From UBA2160 sp964588665 (GTDB lineage Bacteria; Chloroflexota; Dehalococcoidia; Lucifugimonadales; UBA1123), in contig CAZPQQ010000054.1 of NCBI GenBank assembly GCA_964588665.1, positions 1 through 22,384 of the forward strand: DNA of 22,384 bases. Direction: 5' to 3'. This document shows positions 7,612-15,422 of this stretch, one piece after another (the first letter of the stretch is position 1; each line of letters opens with the position of its first letter). Below the pieces are notes generated by a model. The model saw nothing but the letters and a program-made list of their open reading frames with translations, had not been told where the DNA came from and ran no database searches. Made by a program: the position numbers and the translations under genes.

Positions 7612-8934
7612 ATGACCACACAACATGCCCCAGATTCTATGTATCGATCCACGGAAGGTTTGGGGATCTGGGAACACAGAGGAAAGGTGGCCGCGGTCGG
7701 CATTGGCCACTCCCCGACCGCTCGTCGCTGGGACGAGACGCCCGAGACGTCGATGGGCGCCTGGAGCATCCTGGCGCTCAGGCGAGCCATGGAAGACGCC
7801 GGCGTCTCTCCGGACCAAGTAGACGGCTTGGTCGTGGTTCCGGAGACCACCACGGGGGCGAACTGGCCCGAGGGTAAGGCCCTTCCCATGGACGTCGTCA
7901 ACGCGTTCAACACCACCAGCGATCCGCTGGACGGCGTCGCCCAGTTGAGCACCGAGTGGCTCTTGAAGAACATGCCCGAGCTGACGAACGTCAAGTTCAC
8001 CATGTACGCTCCTGTGTGCATGTCGGCGGCCCTCGCCGTCGCCGCCCAAGCCGTGGGTGATGGGCTTACCCACACGTGCCTTGTGCTCAAGAGCTGGCAC
8101 AACCTGGAAGGCCGATACTACCAGGGCGGGGCCAACGCTGAAGACGCGATTCCCGGGACACCGGCGATTCGCAATCTCTGGGGCGCCCCGGCATCCTACG
8201 GCACGGCCCTCCAGTTCGCCGAGTACTGCCGCAAATACGGCAAGACCCACGATATGATGGCGCCGTTCATGGAGAATTCGAGAAGGAACGGCCTGATGTT
8301 CCCCGAAGGATACTGGGCGCAACACCGGCCGGAACGATTGACAGAGGAGGATTACCTCGTCGCTCGGTGGATAGCCAAACCGGCGAGCCTCTACGACAAC
8401 GACATTCCGATCATGGTGTCCGGGGCATACCTGTTCACGACCGCGGAACGGGCTCAGTCGATGAAGCGGAAGCCGGTCTACATCCTCAACCATGCCACCA
8501 GCACGACCCAACCCAGGAGCCTCACGCCAACGCTCGACGAGGTCGAGGAAGACACCGCCAGGACGGCGAGGAAGATCTACGAAGGCGCGGGGATCACCGC
8601 CAAAGATCTCTCGTTCGAAAACATGTATGACGGCTTCTCCCTGTTCCACCAGTTCCATCTGGAAGGCCTTGGCTACCGGGGCATCAAGTTCGGCGAGGCG
8701 CTGGACTTTTACCAGACGGACATCAGCATCGAAGGGCCGAATCCAGTGTCACCCAGCGGCGGAAACATCGGGAGCGGCCGCAGCCGTTTCTGGATGCACA
8801 CCGACTGCATCCAGCAGTTGCAGGGACGCGCGGGGGATCGGCAGGTCACCGGAGTGAAGCCTGAGATCGCGGTCTCCGGCGGCCCCATGCCGACGGGCGG
8901 CAGCTTCACCGTGTGGAGCGCCACTCCGGACTAG
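7612..8934 (+). CDS. Thiolase-fold protein (SCP2/Ltp2-like), non-canonical active site
   Basis: This 440-residue thiolase-superfamily protein probably makes or breaks a carbon-carbon bond in an acyl-CoA. The thiolase-type N-terminal helix (SILALRRAMEDAGVSPDQVDGL) is clear, and Cys136 in YAPVCMSAALAV sits at the nucleophile position. The other canonical residues are altered: the GHPxG histidine loop reads SGGNIGSGRSR (382-392), and the C-terminal Cys-Gly motif reads SGGPMPTGG (422-430). A Tyr is present in NMYDGF (338-342). Such changes are known in SCP2-type homologues that act as aldolases with DUF35 partners (Ltp2), so a retro-aldol or condensation role is more likely than simple thiolysis (inference). 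It follows the DUF35 gene by 193 nt. ATG 7612 has only a weak ribosome site (GAGTGA). Confidence 0.82.
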   Translation: MTTQHAPDSMYRSTEGLGIWEHRGKVAAVGIGHSPTARRWDETPETSMGAWSILALRRAMEDAGVSPDQVDGLVVVPETTTGANWPEGKALPMDVVNAFNTTSDPLDGVAQLSTEWLLKNMPELTNVKFTMYAPVCMSAALAVAAQAVGDGLTHTCLVLKSWHNLEGRYYQGGANAEDAIPGTPAIRNLWGAPASYGTALQFAEYCRKYGKTHDMMAPFMENSRRNGLMFPEGYWAQHRPERLTEEDYLVARWIAKPASLYDNDIPIMVSGAYLFTTAERAQSMKRKPVYILNHATSTTQPRSLTPTLDEVEEDTARTARKIYEGAGITAKDLSFENMYDGFSLFHQFHLEGLGYRGIKFGEALDFYQTDISIEGPNPVSPSGGNIGSGRSRFWMHTDCIQQLQGRAGDRQVTGVKPEIAVSGGPMPTGGSFTVWSATPD

Positions 8935-9004
8935 ATGCAACGCCGGCCCGCTGGTTTGCGAATGCGTGGCCGTTGCACGGCGCCGAAACGAGAGAGGAAC
9001 CTAC

Positions 9005-9373
9005 TTGACGATTCTGATCAGCTTCGATATTGACGGTACGCTGGAGGTCGGCGACCCTCCCGGAGTCCTGACGTTGGACATGATGAGAATCGCCCAAGAC
9101 AAAGGCTTCTGGATTGGCAGTTGCTCAGACCGTACGTTGAGCGGACAACGAGACCTTTGGGAACTGCACGAAATCCGAGTGGACTTCGTCGCCACCAAAC
9201 CGATGCTCCCTGAGATCATGTCGAGGTTCAAGGCGGACGGCTACTACCACATAGGCGATCGAGAAGACCTCGACAAGAGGTACGCGCTTGCCGCGGGATT
9301 CGAGTTTCTGTGGCCGCACGAAGCCGTCTTGATGCCCTGGTTTCTACCAGAAGGCAGCCCTGAGACTGGATGA
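9005..9373 (+). CDS. Small HAD-superfamily hydrolase-like protein
   Basis: This 122-residue protein carries compact HAD motifs: motif I Asp8 and Asp10 in SFDIDGTLE, a motif II-like Ser41 in SCSDRT, Lys65 in FVATKP, and motif IV GDREDLD (84-90). There is no room for a cap domain, so it would act on an exposed or protein-bound phosphate. The TTG at 9005 is chosen because AGAGGA lies about 8 nt before it and the conserved beta strand begins immediately; an in-frame start at 8966 only adds an unconserved Arg-rich stretch. It lies 70 nt after the thiolase gene and converges with nudC. The substrate is unknown. Confidence 0.72.
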   Translation: MTILISFDIDGTLEVGDPPGVLTLDMMRIAQDKGFWIGSCSDRTLSGQRDLWELHEIRVDFVATKPMLPEIMSRFKADGYYHIGDREDLDKRYALAAGFEFLWPHEAVLMPWFLPEGSPETG

Positions 9374-9453
9374 GACCTGTCGTGCCGCCGTTCGCATCTA
9401 GCGATTCGGCAGCCAATCGCCAGTCGGCGCCCAGGCCCGTCCTCGGTTGCTAA

Positions 9454-10377
9454 CTAGATCGTGTTCGTTGCCCAGGTCTTGATGAGGTGATGGGCGATGG
9501 CGAGGGGTTGGGGCACGGAGAGCCTTTCGCTCCGTCCGTCCAAGGCAAGCAGGAGCTCATCGCGGTCGAACCACTGAACGTCGGCCATCTCCTCGCTGTC
9601 GATGCTTATTTCGGTCGTCGCCGCCTCGGCGTGGCAGCCGATCATGAGCGACGACGGGAACGGCCACGGCTGGGACGAGTGGTAACGGACGTTGCGGACT
9701 TCGATGCCTGCCTCCTCCCTGACCTCGCGGGCGACCGCCTCCTCGATTGACTCGCCCTGGTCGATGAAGCCGGCCAACGCGGAGTACATTCGCATCCGGG
9801 ACAGGCGTCCCCGGGATTGTCCGAGCAGGCAACGATCCCCGTCGTGGACCAGCATGATGGCGACCGGGTCGGTGCGGGGGAAGTGCTGCGCTTTGCATTC
9901 GGGACACTGGCGGACGTGACCGCCGCGGCCCATCTCCGTCGCGGCGCCGCACACCGAGCAGAAACCGTGCCGGTTGTGCCAGTCCAACTGCGCACGCGCC
10001 TGCGCCACGATGCCCGTCTCCTGTAATTCGAGGATCGTCGCTGCTCTCCTGGCGTCGGAGAAGACGATCGACTTGTCAGTCGTGAACTCCTCCGCGGCGT
10101 CGTCCGTCTTCGGGACGTAAACGGCAAAGTGCGCTCGCCCATCCTGAAGACCCAGGAAGACAGGCGGTCCGTCGATGGCGAGTTCCTTCAGTTCGGCGGC
10201 GCCCAGCCACCTCAGACTCGGCGCCGATCCGTCGGTCATCGGCACTTCGAGTCCCCGCATGAGCAGGAATTTCGTGTCTGGGTCGAGTGTCCGTTCTTTC
10301 AGCCACGCCTCGTCACGGCGTTGTTGGTCACCACGGTCCAGGGGGTTGTCAGCGAATATGTGAGGTTGGTATGGCAT
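9454..10377 (-). CDS. nudC: NAD(+)/NADH pyrophosphatase NudC
   Basis: This 307-residue Nudix enzyme hydrolyses NAD(H) to NMN(H) and AMP, and homologues remove NAD caps from RNA. It has an N-terminal domain, a four-Cys zinc ribbon (C140, C143, C158, C161), a Nudix box from G203 through GESxxEA to REVREEAGI (217-225), and the NudC-specific SQPWPFP (235-241). ATG 10377 is used rather than the upstream in-frame TTG at 10449, because that TTG is part of a -35 promoter box and the leader would be lost. The ribosome site is weak. It is transcribed alone and its end converges with the HAD gene. It is a housekeeping gene among catabolic ones. Confidence 0.93.
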   Translation of the reverse strand: MPYQPHIFADNPLDRGDQQRRDEAWLKERTLDPDTKFLLMRGLEVPMTDGSAPSLRWLGAAELKELAIDGPPVFLGLQDGRAHFAVYVPKTDDAAEEFTTDKSIVFSDARRAATILELQETGIVAQARAQLDWHNRHGFCSVCGAATEMGRGGHVRQCPECKAQHFPRTDPVAIMLVHDGDRCLLGQSRGRLSRMRMYSALAGFIDQGESIEEAVAREVREEAGIEVRNVRYHSSQPWPFPSSLMIGCHAEAATTEISIDSEEMADVQWFDRDELLLALDGRSERLSVPQPLAIAHHLIKTWATNTI

Positions 10378-10420
10378 AGAGATCTGTAGATTGTCCTCGC
10401 GTTCGAGTGGGGCAGACGAC

Positions 10421-10449
10421 AGTGTAGGACCGGCGCCTAGTCGTGTCAA
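10421..10449 (-). promoter_or_regulatory. Sigma-70 promoter of nudC
   Basis: Read on the minus strand, TTGACA (10449-10444) is separated by exactly 17 nt from TACACT (10426-10421). This is a near-consensus promoter about 44 nt before the nudC ATG at 10377. It also explains why the longer reading frame starting at the TTG is not the protein start. Confidence 0.75.
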
Positions 10450-10558
10450 TAAGATGCATCCAAGGCGGCTAACCGGGGTCGGGAAGTTCGTAGCGGCACA
10501 TCCTCGTAGATCGACTGATCGTGCTCGGTTTGAAGCACGACGCCGGCGTGAAAATGAA

Positions 10559-12823
10559 TCATCTAGGCTCCACGCGTATATCCACCGAGTGTATGACTCC
10601 GGTGAACTCGAACGGGGCGTCGTACAGGTCGGTGATCGGCGCCAGCTCGTCCCGACCTATATCTACTCCGCCGACCCTGGACGCACCCATTTCACGGGGA
10701 ACACTGGCAACGCCGGCTGTTTCGCCGTTGAGGGTGAAGGTGAACGTCCCTGCCCCATCGCCTGCGCGCTCGAACTCAAGTCCCACGGTTATGCGCCCGT
10801 CGAGCAGCGTGTCTCGGGAGCGTCCGATCGTTGCGACGCCTGACGAGTTGTGAACGATGCACAGTCTTCCGTCCTGCACAAACAGCGAGAAGCCATCCAA
10901 GAATGATCCATGCGAGTAGATTACGCCTTCCGTGTCCGCTCCCGAGATTTCGATGTCCGCCGTCAATGTCCAGTCGCCCCTTCTGATTTGGGGCGCGTGG
11001 GCTGACGGCACGTGGACGTTTGGCGAGGCGAAGTGATAACTCAAGGACTCGTGGTAGGCGCCGGGCTGTCTGCTCGGTCCGGCCTTCTCGAAACTGCGGT
11101 CGTCCAGCGGCAACACCCCGTAGCGGCCCGCCTCCGTCCACCACAGGTCGATCATCTTGCGCAGACGTTCCGGTTCGGCCTCAGCCAAGTTGTTGGTCTC
11201 CGAGAAGTCCTGATCCAGGTTGTACAGCTCCCACTCTTCGCTGCTGTAGTCGGCGCCGAGTTCGTGCCGAGTGACGACCTTCCAGCCGTCGAACCAGAGG
11301 CCGCGATTGCCGATCATCTCGAAATACTGGATCGGTTTCTCGGTTGGGCCGTCTTTGTCGGCGAACGTGTACGCGAGACTCGTGCCGGAAATCGGCATCT
11401 GGTCATATCCGCCGTAGCTCGACCGTGGCTTGACGCCGGCCATCTCGAGTATCGTCGGCGCGATGTCGCTCACGTGGTGGAACTGGCGCCTGACGCCGCC
11501 TGCGTCTTTGACGCCCGAAGGATAGTGAACGATCAGCGGCACCCTGACGCCGCCCCCATGGGTGTCCTGCTTGTACCATCGAAGAGGGGTGTTCCCTACC
11601 TGCGACCACCCCCATGGGATGTCGGCGTAGCTTCTGGGTCCGCCAATGTCGTCCAGCGTGGTCTGTATTTCGTCGAAGTCCTCTTCCGGGTCAGGCCGAC
11701 CTATGGCTTCGCCCAGGGTCTGCCCTTGATTCGTGGCGTTGCGAGTCGAGCTCGGTCCGGCATTCGTCACGCCGTACGGTCCGCCGTTTTGGCTGGTGCC
11801 GTTGTCCGCCGTGAGCACGATCACAGTGTTGTTCAGCTGGTCGATTTCACGCAGGTGGTCGACTAGGCGACCGATCTGGGCATCGGTGTGGTCCAGGAAT
11901 CCGGCCCACGTCTCCTGCAATCGACACATGAACCGTTTCTCATTCTGGCTGAGATCCTCCCACGCCTTCACTCCCGGATTTCTCGGCGAGAGCTTGGTGT
12001 TCGAGGGGATGAGCCCCGACTCGATCTGCCGTTGGAAATACTGCTCGCGGATCACGTCCCACCCTTCGTCGAAACGGCCCCGGTACTTGTCGATGTACTC
12101 CTTCGGCGCCTGATGGGGGTAGTGCATCGCGCCCGGAGCGAAGTACATGAAGAACGGACTATCCGTATAGGTCGACTTCTGATCGCTGATGAATTCGATG
12201 GCGTGATCGACCAGGTCTTCGGTGAGATGATATCCCTGCTCCGGGGATTTCGGCGGGTAGACGGGGTGATTGTCGTAGGTCAGCTCCGGGTAGAACTGGT
12301 CGGTGGCGCCCGGCAGGAAGCCGTAGTAGCGGTCGAATCCACGCTGGAGCGGCCACCCCTCACGTGGACCGGCGGCCGAGTTGTGTTCGGAGGGGTTGAG
12401 ATGCCACTTGCCAAGCGCAAAAGTGGCATATCCTTCTTCGCGCAGCATCTCCGCTAGGGTCGCGGCGTGCCTGCTGACCAGGGCTCGCGAGCTCGGGTAC
12501 CCGGTATCATGGTAGTTGGCGATGTTGCCCATGCCGACGGAGTGGTGGTTCCGGCCCGTCAGCAGGGACGCTCGGGTCGGCGAACAGAGAGGCGTCACGT
12601 GAAAGTTGGAATACCGCAGCCCGTTGTCCGCCAACGCGTCCATGTTCGGAGTCTCGATAGTCGAGCCGAAACAGCCCAGGTTTCCGAATCCGGTGTCATC
12701 CAGAAGGATTACGAGGACATTCGGCGACTGACCGTCGCACGTCGGAGGGGGTGTCGGCCAGTCAGGGGTCGAATCCTGGTAGGTGACCCCTATCCGTCCC
12801 TGGAAAGGTTCCTCAGTTGCCAT
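10559..12823 (-). CDS. Arylsulfatase, Cys-type, cytosolic
   Basis: This 754-residue sulfatase hydrolyses sulfate esters. Metal-binding Asp42 and Asp43 lie in ILLDDTGFGN. The sulfatase signature C80-S-P-T-R-A-S-L-L-T-G-R predicts that Cys80 is converted to formylglycine. A further metal-site motif TADNGTSQNG is present. After the phosphatase-like core, the final part (about residues 600-754) is a beta-rich domain similar to those in large AtsA-type enzymes. The N-terminus is hydrophilic with no signal peptide, so it should act in the cytoplasm on imported substrates. ATG 12823 has GGAG about 9 nt upstream. No formylglycine-generating enzyme is in the window. It could release sulfate from sugars or aromatics used by the neighbouring pathways (inference). 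Confidence 0.92.
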   Translation of the reverse strand: MATEEPFQGRIGVTYQDSTPDWPTPPPTCDGQSPNVLVILLDDTGFGNLGCFGSTIETPNMDALADNGLRYSNFHVTPLCSPTRASLLTGRNHHSVGMGNIANYHDTGYPSSRALVSRHAATLAEMLREEGYATFALGKWHLNPSEHNSAAGPREGWPLQRGFDRYYGFLPGATDQFYPELTYDNHPVYPPKSPEQGYHLTEDLVDHAIEFISDQKSTYTDSPFFMYFAPGAMHYPHQAPKEYIDKYRGRFDEGWDVIREQYFQRQIESGLIPSNTKLSPRNPGVKAWEDLSQNEKRFMCRLQETWAGFLDHTDAQIGRLVDHLREIDQLNNTVIVLTADNGTSQNGGPYGVTNAGPSSTRNATNQGQTLGEAIGRPDPEEDFDEIQTTLDDIGGPRSYADIPWGWSQVGNTPLRWYKQDTHGGGVRVPLIVHYPSGVKDAGGVRRQFHHVSDIAPTILEMAGVKPRSSYGGYDQMPISGTSLAYTFADKDGPTEKPIQYFEMIGNRGLWFDGWKVVTRHELGADYSSEEWELYNLDQDFSETNNLAEAEPERLRKMIDLWWTEAGRYGVLPLDDRSFEKAGPSRQPGAYHESLSYHFASPNVHVPSAHAPQIRRGDWTLTADIEISGADTEGVIYSHGSFLDGFSLFVQDGRLCIVHNSSGVATIGRSRDTLLDGRITVGLEFERAGDGAGTFTFTLNGETAGVASVPREMGASRVGGVDIGRDELAPITDLYDAPFEFTGVIHSVDIRVEPR

Positions 12824-12910
12824 TGCTTTCTGCTCCGTGTCGGATAGATTCGTCCGCCTGACGCAGTCTTACCGTTTCTGTTTGAGGATGCCGTGTAATG
12901 AGGCGGCGGC

Positions 12911-12956
12911 CCTTCGACAGGCTCAGAGCCCGCCCTGAGCTTACCGAAGGGGCGAA
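12911..12956. repeat. REP-like palindromic repeat, long form
   Basis: CCTTCGACAGGCTCAG at 12911-12926 faces CCTGAGCTTACCGAAGG (12934-12950). These form an imperfect stem around a short loop, followed by GGGCGAACGG. It is the same repeat family as at 7489. It lies upstream of the sulfatase and downstream of the CaiB operon, where such elements often sit between transcription units. Confidence 0.75.
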
Positions 12957-13000
12957 CGGTTTTGTGGCACGATCACGCCTAATCGGTATTGCTCCTCCCA

Positions 13001-14218
13001 CTACGGAGAGGGTTGGTCGTTGAGAACAGTTACGCCTTCGGATGCAAGAGCGTCGCACTCGCTGGCTGTATGGCCGAGGACATTCACCAGGACGTCCCGG
13101 CTGTGCTGCCCCAGCAAGGGCGACGGCTTCCAATCCGACTTGTCGATGATGTTTCCTCGTATGGATTGCCCGTCGTATCGCTTCGGTCCTGTGTCGTAGT
13201 CGTCGAGGTCAACGAAGAAATCTCTTTCCGCCAGATGCGGGTCGCGCAGCAACTCTTGGTTGTTGGCAACCCTGCCCGCCGGAATTCCAGCTTCTTGGAG
13301 CAGCTTCATGATGCCGACCGGGTCTCGGCTCATCGTCCATTCGGAGATCACGGCATCGATGTGTTCCTCCGCCCGCTTCCTCTGGTCAAGGTTCGAGAAT
13401 CGGCGATCGAGCAGTCTGTCGTCGCCGACGACGGAGCAGAGCGCCTGCCATTCGTCGTCGCTGGTCACGGCGATCGCGACCCAGTTGTCGTCGCCGTCAG
13501 CCCGGTAGGCGCCGTGGGGAGAGTAGTCGGAGTGCTTGTTGCCTTGCAGAGGAGGCACGTGAGAGTTGGCGGAGTTCGCGACCAGATACTCGCCGATCAT
13601 GCACACGGGGCTGTCCGCGAGCGCCAAATCTATGTACTGGCCTCGACCCGAGACTCGACTTCTATGTAGATACGTCATGACGACGCCCACGAGGTTCAGG
13701 GCCGACACCGGGTCTGCGTACGACATTCCGGATTGGAGAGGTCTGCCGCGCTCGTAGCCTATCAGGGATGCGACGCCCGCCATCGACTCTGCGGTGGACC
13801 CGAAAGCGGGAAACTCCGCGTACGGTCCCTCCGCGCCAAAGCCGGGCATGGCGCACATCACGATGCTTGGGTTTGCGCGTCGCAAGACCTCGTATCCGAG
13901 ATCGAGGTTGCGCATGACCCTTGGACGGAAGTTCTCGACGACGACGTCGGAGACCGACACGAGATCGAGGAAGATTCTTCGGCCCGCTTCGGTGTCGAGG
14001 CGCAAGCCAAGGCTTGTTTTGTTGCGGTTCAGCTTGGTGTAGAGACCGCCCATTCTGTCAGCGGGGAGCCGAGGGTCACCGACCTTAATGACTTCAGCCC
14101 CAAAATCTCCGAGTGTCCTCGTACCTAACGGGCCTGCCCAAACCCTGGTCAAGTCAACCACTCGAACGCCGTTCAGTGCTCCCTTGGATCGGGTCGTCGG
14201 GTTCTTGTCTCCCATCAT
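13001..14218 (-). CDS. CaiB/BaiF family III CoA-transferase, second subunit of pair
   Basis: This 405-residue family III CoA-transferase moves CoA from an acyl-CoA to an acid through an aspartyl-CoA intermediate. It has the N-terminal GVRVVDLTRVWAGPLGTRTLGDFGAEVIKV pattern split over two strands, RNKTSLGLRL (65-74) and ENFRPRV (95-101). Asp169 in SYADPVSA corresponds in position to the catalytic Asp of formyl-CoA transferase. Its ATG overlaps the stop of the upstream CaiB gene as ATGATG (4-nt overlap), so the two are probably made together, as in heteromeric enzymes such as SmtAB and BbsEF. The substrate is unknown. Confidence 0.92.
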   Translation of the reverse strand: MMGDKNPTTRSKGALNGVRVVDLTRVWAGPLGTRTLGDFGAEVIKVGDPRLPADRMGGLYTKLNRNKTSLGLRLDTEAGRRIFLDLVSVSDVVVENFRPRVMRNLDLGYEVLRRANPSIVMCAMPGFGAEGPYAEFPAFGSTAESMAGVASLIGYERGRPLQSGMSYADPVSALNLVGVVMTYLHRSRVSGRGQYIDLALADSPVCMIGEYLVANSANSHVPPLQGNKHSDYSPHGAYRADGDDNWVAIAVTSDDEWQALCSVVGDDRLLDRRFSNLDQRKRAEEHIDAVISEWTMSRDPVGIMKLLQEAGIPAGRVANNQELLRDPHLAERDFFVDLDDYDTGPKRYDGQSIRGNIIDKSDWKPSPLLGQHSRDVLVNVLGHTASECDALASEGVTVLNDQPSP

Positions 14219-15408
14219 TGACCGAGAATCTCTTTCGTGTGCTCTCCGAGCAACGGAGCTCTGCCGAGCGTCGGCGCCGTTCCCGGCGTTACAAACGGCA
14301 GAGTCGGATAGGTCGCCTTACCTGCCGCGGGATGACTGATCTCCTGAAAGAGTCCTCTGGCGTTGAATTGGGGGTCCGCAAGCACTTCGTCGAGGTCCAA
14401 GACCGGCGCAACCGGGAGCATCCAGTCTCTCGAAGCTTCCATGAATACGTCCTTTTTAGTTCGACCTTTCATCCACGTGATCAGGACTCTTTCCATCTCG
14501 TCTGCCAGATCGGCAAAGCCAGTCGCGTCGTCGAGATCCGAGTTTTCGACCAGATCTTCGCGACCGAGCATCAAACATACCTGCTCCCATATGGCCACGC
14601 TGCCCCCGCCGAAGGTCACGTTCCCGTCTTCAGCGGGCAAGGTCGCCAAACCGGGCGGGAAAGCTCGTGTCGAAAGGGCCGACTGTCTGTGGCCGTTCCG
14701 CATCCTCACGTTGCCGTCCATCTCCAGCGTAATCTGGTGCAGGTTCGTCATCGTTTCCAGCATGGACACTTCGACGAACCGCCCGCGGCCGTCCGTGGCT
14801 CGCTCGAAGAGCGCTATCTGGACCGCGTTGTACGCGTTGAGGCCGGTCAGGTAGTCCGGCTGCCGTCCGGGAAGCATCAGTGGTTCCTCGGAAGGGGCGC
14901 CGGTGATGTAGAGGTAACCTCCCAATGCGAGCTGGACGATAGGCGAGGACTTCCACCGCGAGTAAGGTCCCGTCAGTCCGAAAGGTGTGACGCAAAGATC
15001 GACGGGTCCTTGGTCGCCCGGGACAAGCCGTTCCGCGGACAGTCCGGTCCGCTCACGGTAGCCGTGGTCCCAATCCTCGATGAAGATGTCGGCTTTCGAG
15101 ACCAAGGAACGTAGGTCGTCCATTCCGGACTCTGTTTCCCAGTCGAGCAGCACACTCTTTTTGCCCATGTTGTTGTACAGGTAGAGTGCGCTCGATTCTG
15201 AGCGGTTGTCGTCCGACAGCGAGGGGCCGATCCCGCGCGACCAGTCGCCCTGAGGCGGCCGTTCGACTTTGACGACCCGTGCGCCGAAGGCGGCCAGCAG
15301 CCTACCGCAATATGGGCCGGCGACCCCTTGGGCGACTTCCACCACCTCGACGCCATGGAGCGGCAGACCCTCTGTCTGCCGCTCGTTCGCATCCGTTGTG
15401 TCTTGCAT
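14215..15408 (-). CDS. CaiB/BaiF family III CoA-transferase, first subunit of pair
   Basis: This 397-residue family III CoA-transferase has HGVEVVEVAQGVAGPYCGRL near the N-terminus, YNNMGKKSVLLD (78-89), and a candidate catalytic Asp185 in GRQPDYLTG. It differs strongly from its neighbour, so the pair is not a recent duplication. ATG 15408 is chosen: the longer frame to 15687 lies inside the carboxyltransferase gene and its 93 extra residues are unlike any CaiB protein. The start has no strong ribosome site and lies 14 nt after the upstream stop, so translation may be coupled. ENFRP, conserved in many members, is replaced by EDWDHGY (111-117), a sign of functional divergence between the subunits. 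Confidence 0.9.
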   Translation of the reverse strand: MQDTTDANERQTEGLPLHGVEVVEVAQGVAGPYCGRLLAAFGARVVKVERPPQGDWSRGIGPSLSDDNRSESSALYLYNNMGKKSVLLDWETESGMDDLRSLVSKADIFIEDWDHGYRERTGLSAERLVPGDQGPVDLCVTPFGLTGPYSRWKSSPIVQLALGGYLYITGAPSEEPLMLPGRQPDYLTGLNAYNAVQIALFERATDGRGRFVEVSMLETMTNLHQITLEMDGNVRMRNGHRQSALSTRAFPPGLATLPAEDGNVTFGGGSVAIWEQVCLMLGREDLVENSDLDDATGFADLADEMERVLITWMKGRTKKDVFMEASRDWMLPVAPVLDLDEVLADPQFNARGLFQEISHPAAGKATYPTLPFVTPGTAPTLGRAPLLGEHTKEILGQ

Positions 15409-15422
15409 ATGTATAAGAAAGC

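Noticed and set aside
7582..8658. 358-residue open frame on the minus strand
   Set aside because: It is antisense to the thiolase gene, has no family pattern, and arises from GC-rich codon structure in the real frame.
9401..9420. GCGATT/AATCGC hairpin between convergent HAD and nudC genes as a terminator
   Set aside because: The stem is only 6 bp with an 8-nt loop and no T-run follows, so it does not support a terminator call.
10378..10449. Start of nudC at TTG 10449
   Set aside because: This TTG is the first codon-like triplet of a TTGACA -35 box with a TACACT -10 box 17 nt away; the ATG at 10377 lies downstream of that promoter.
11012..11866. 284-residue open frame on the plus strand
   Set aside because: It is antisense to the arylsulfatase, whose motifs span the same bases; no recognisable protein family.
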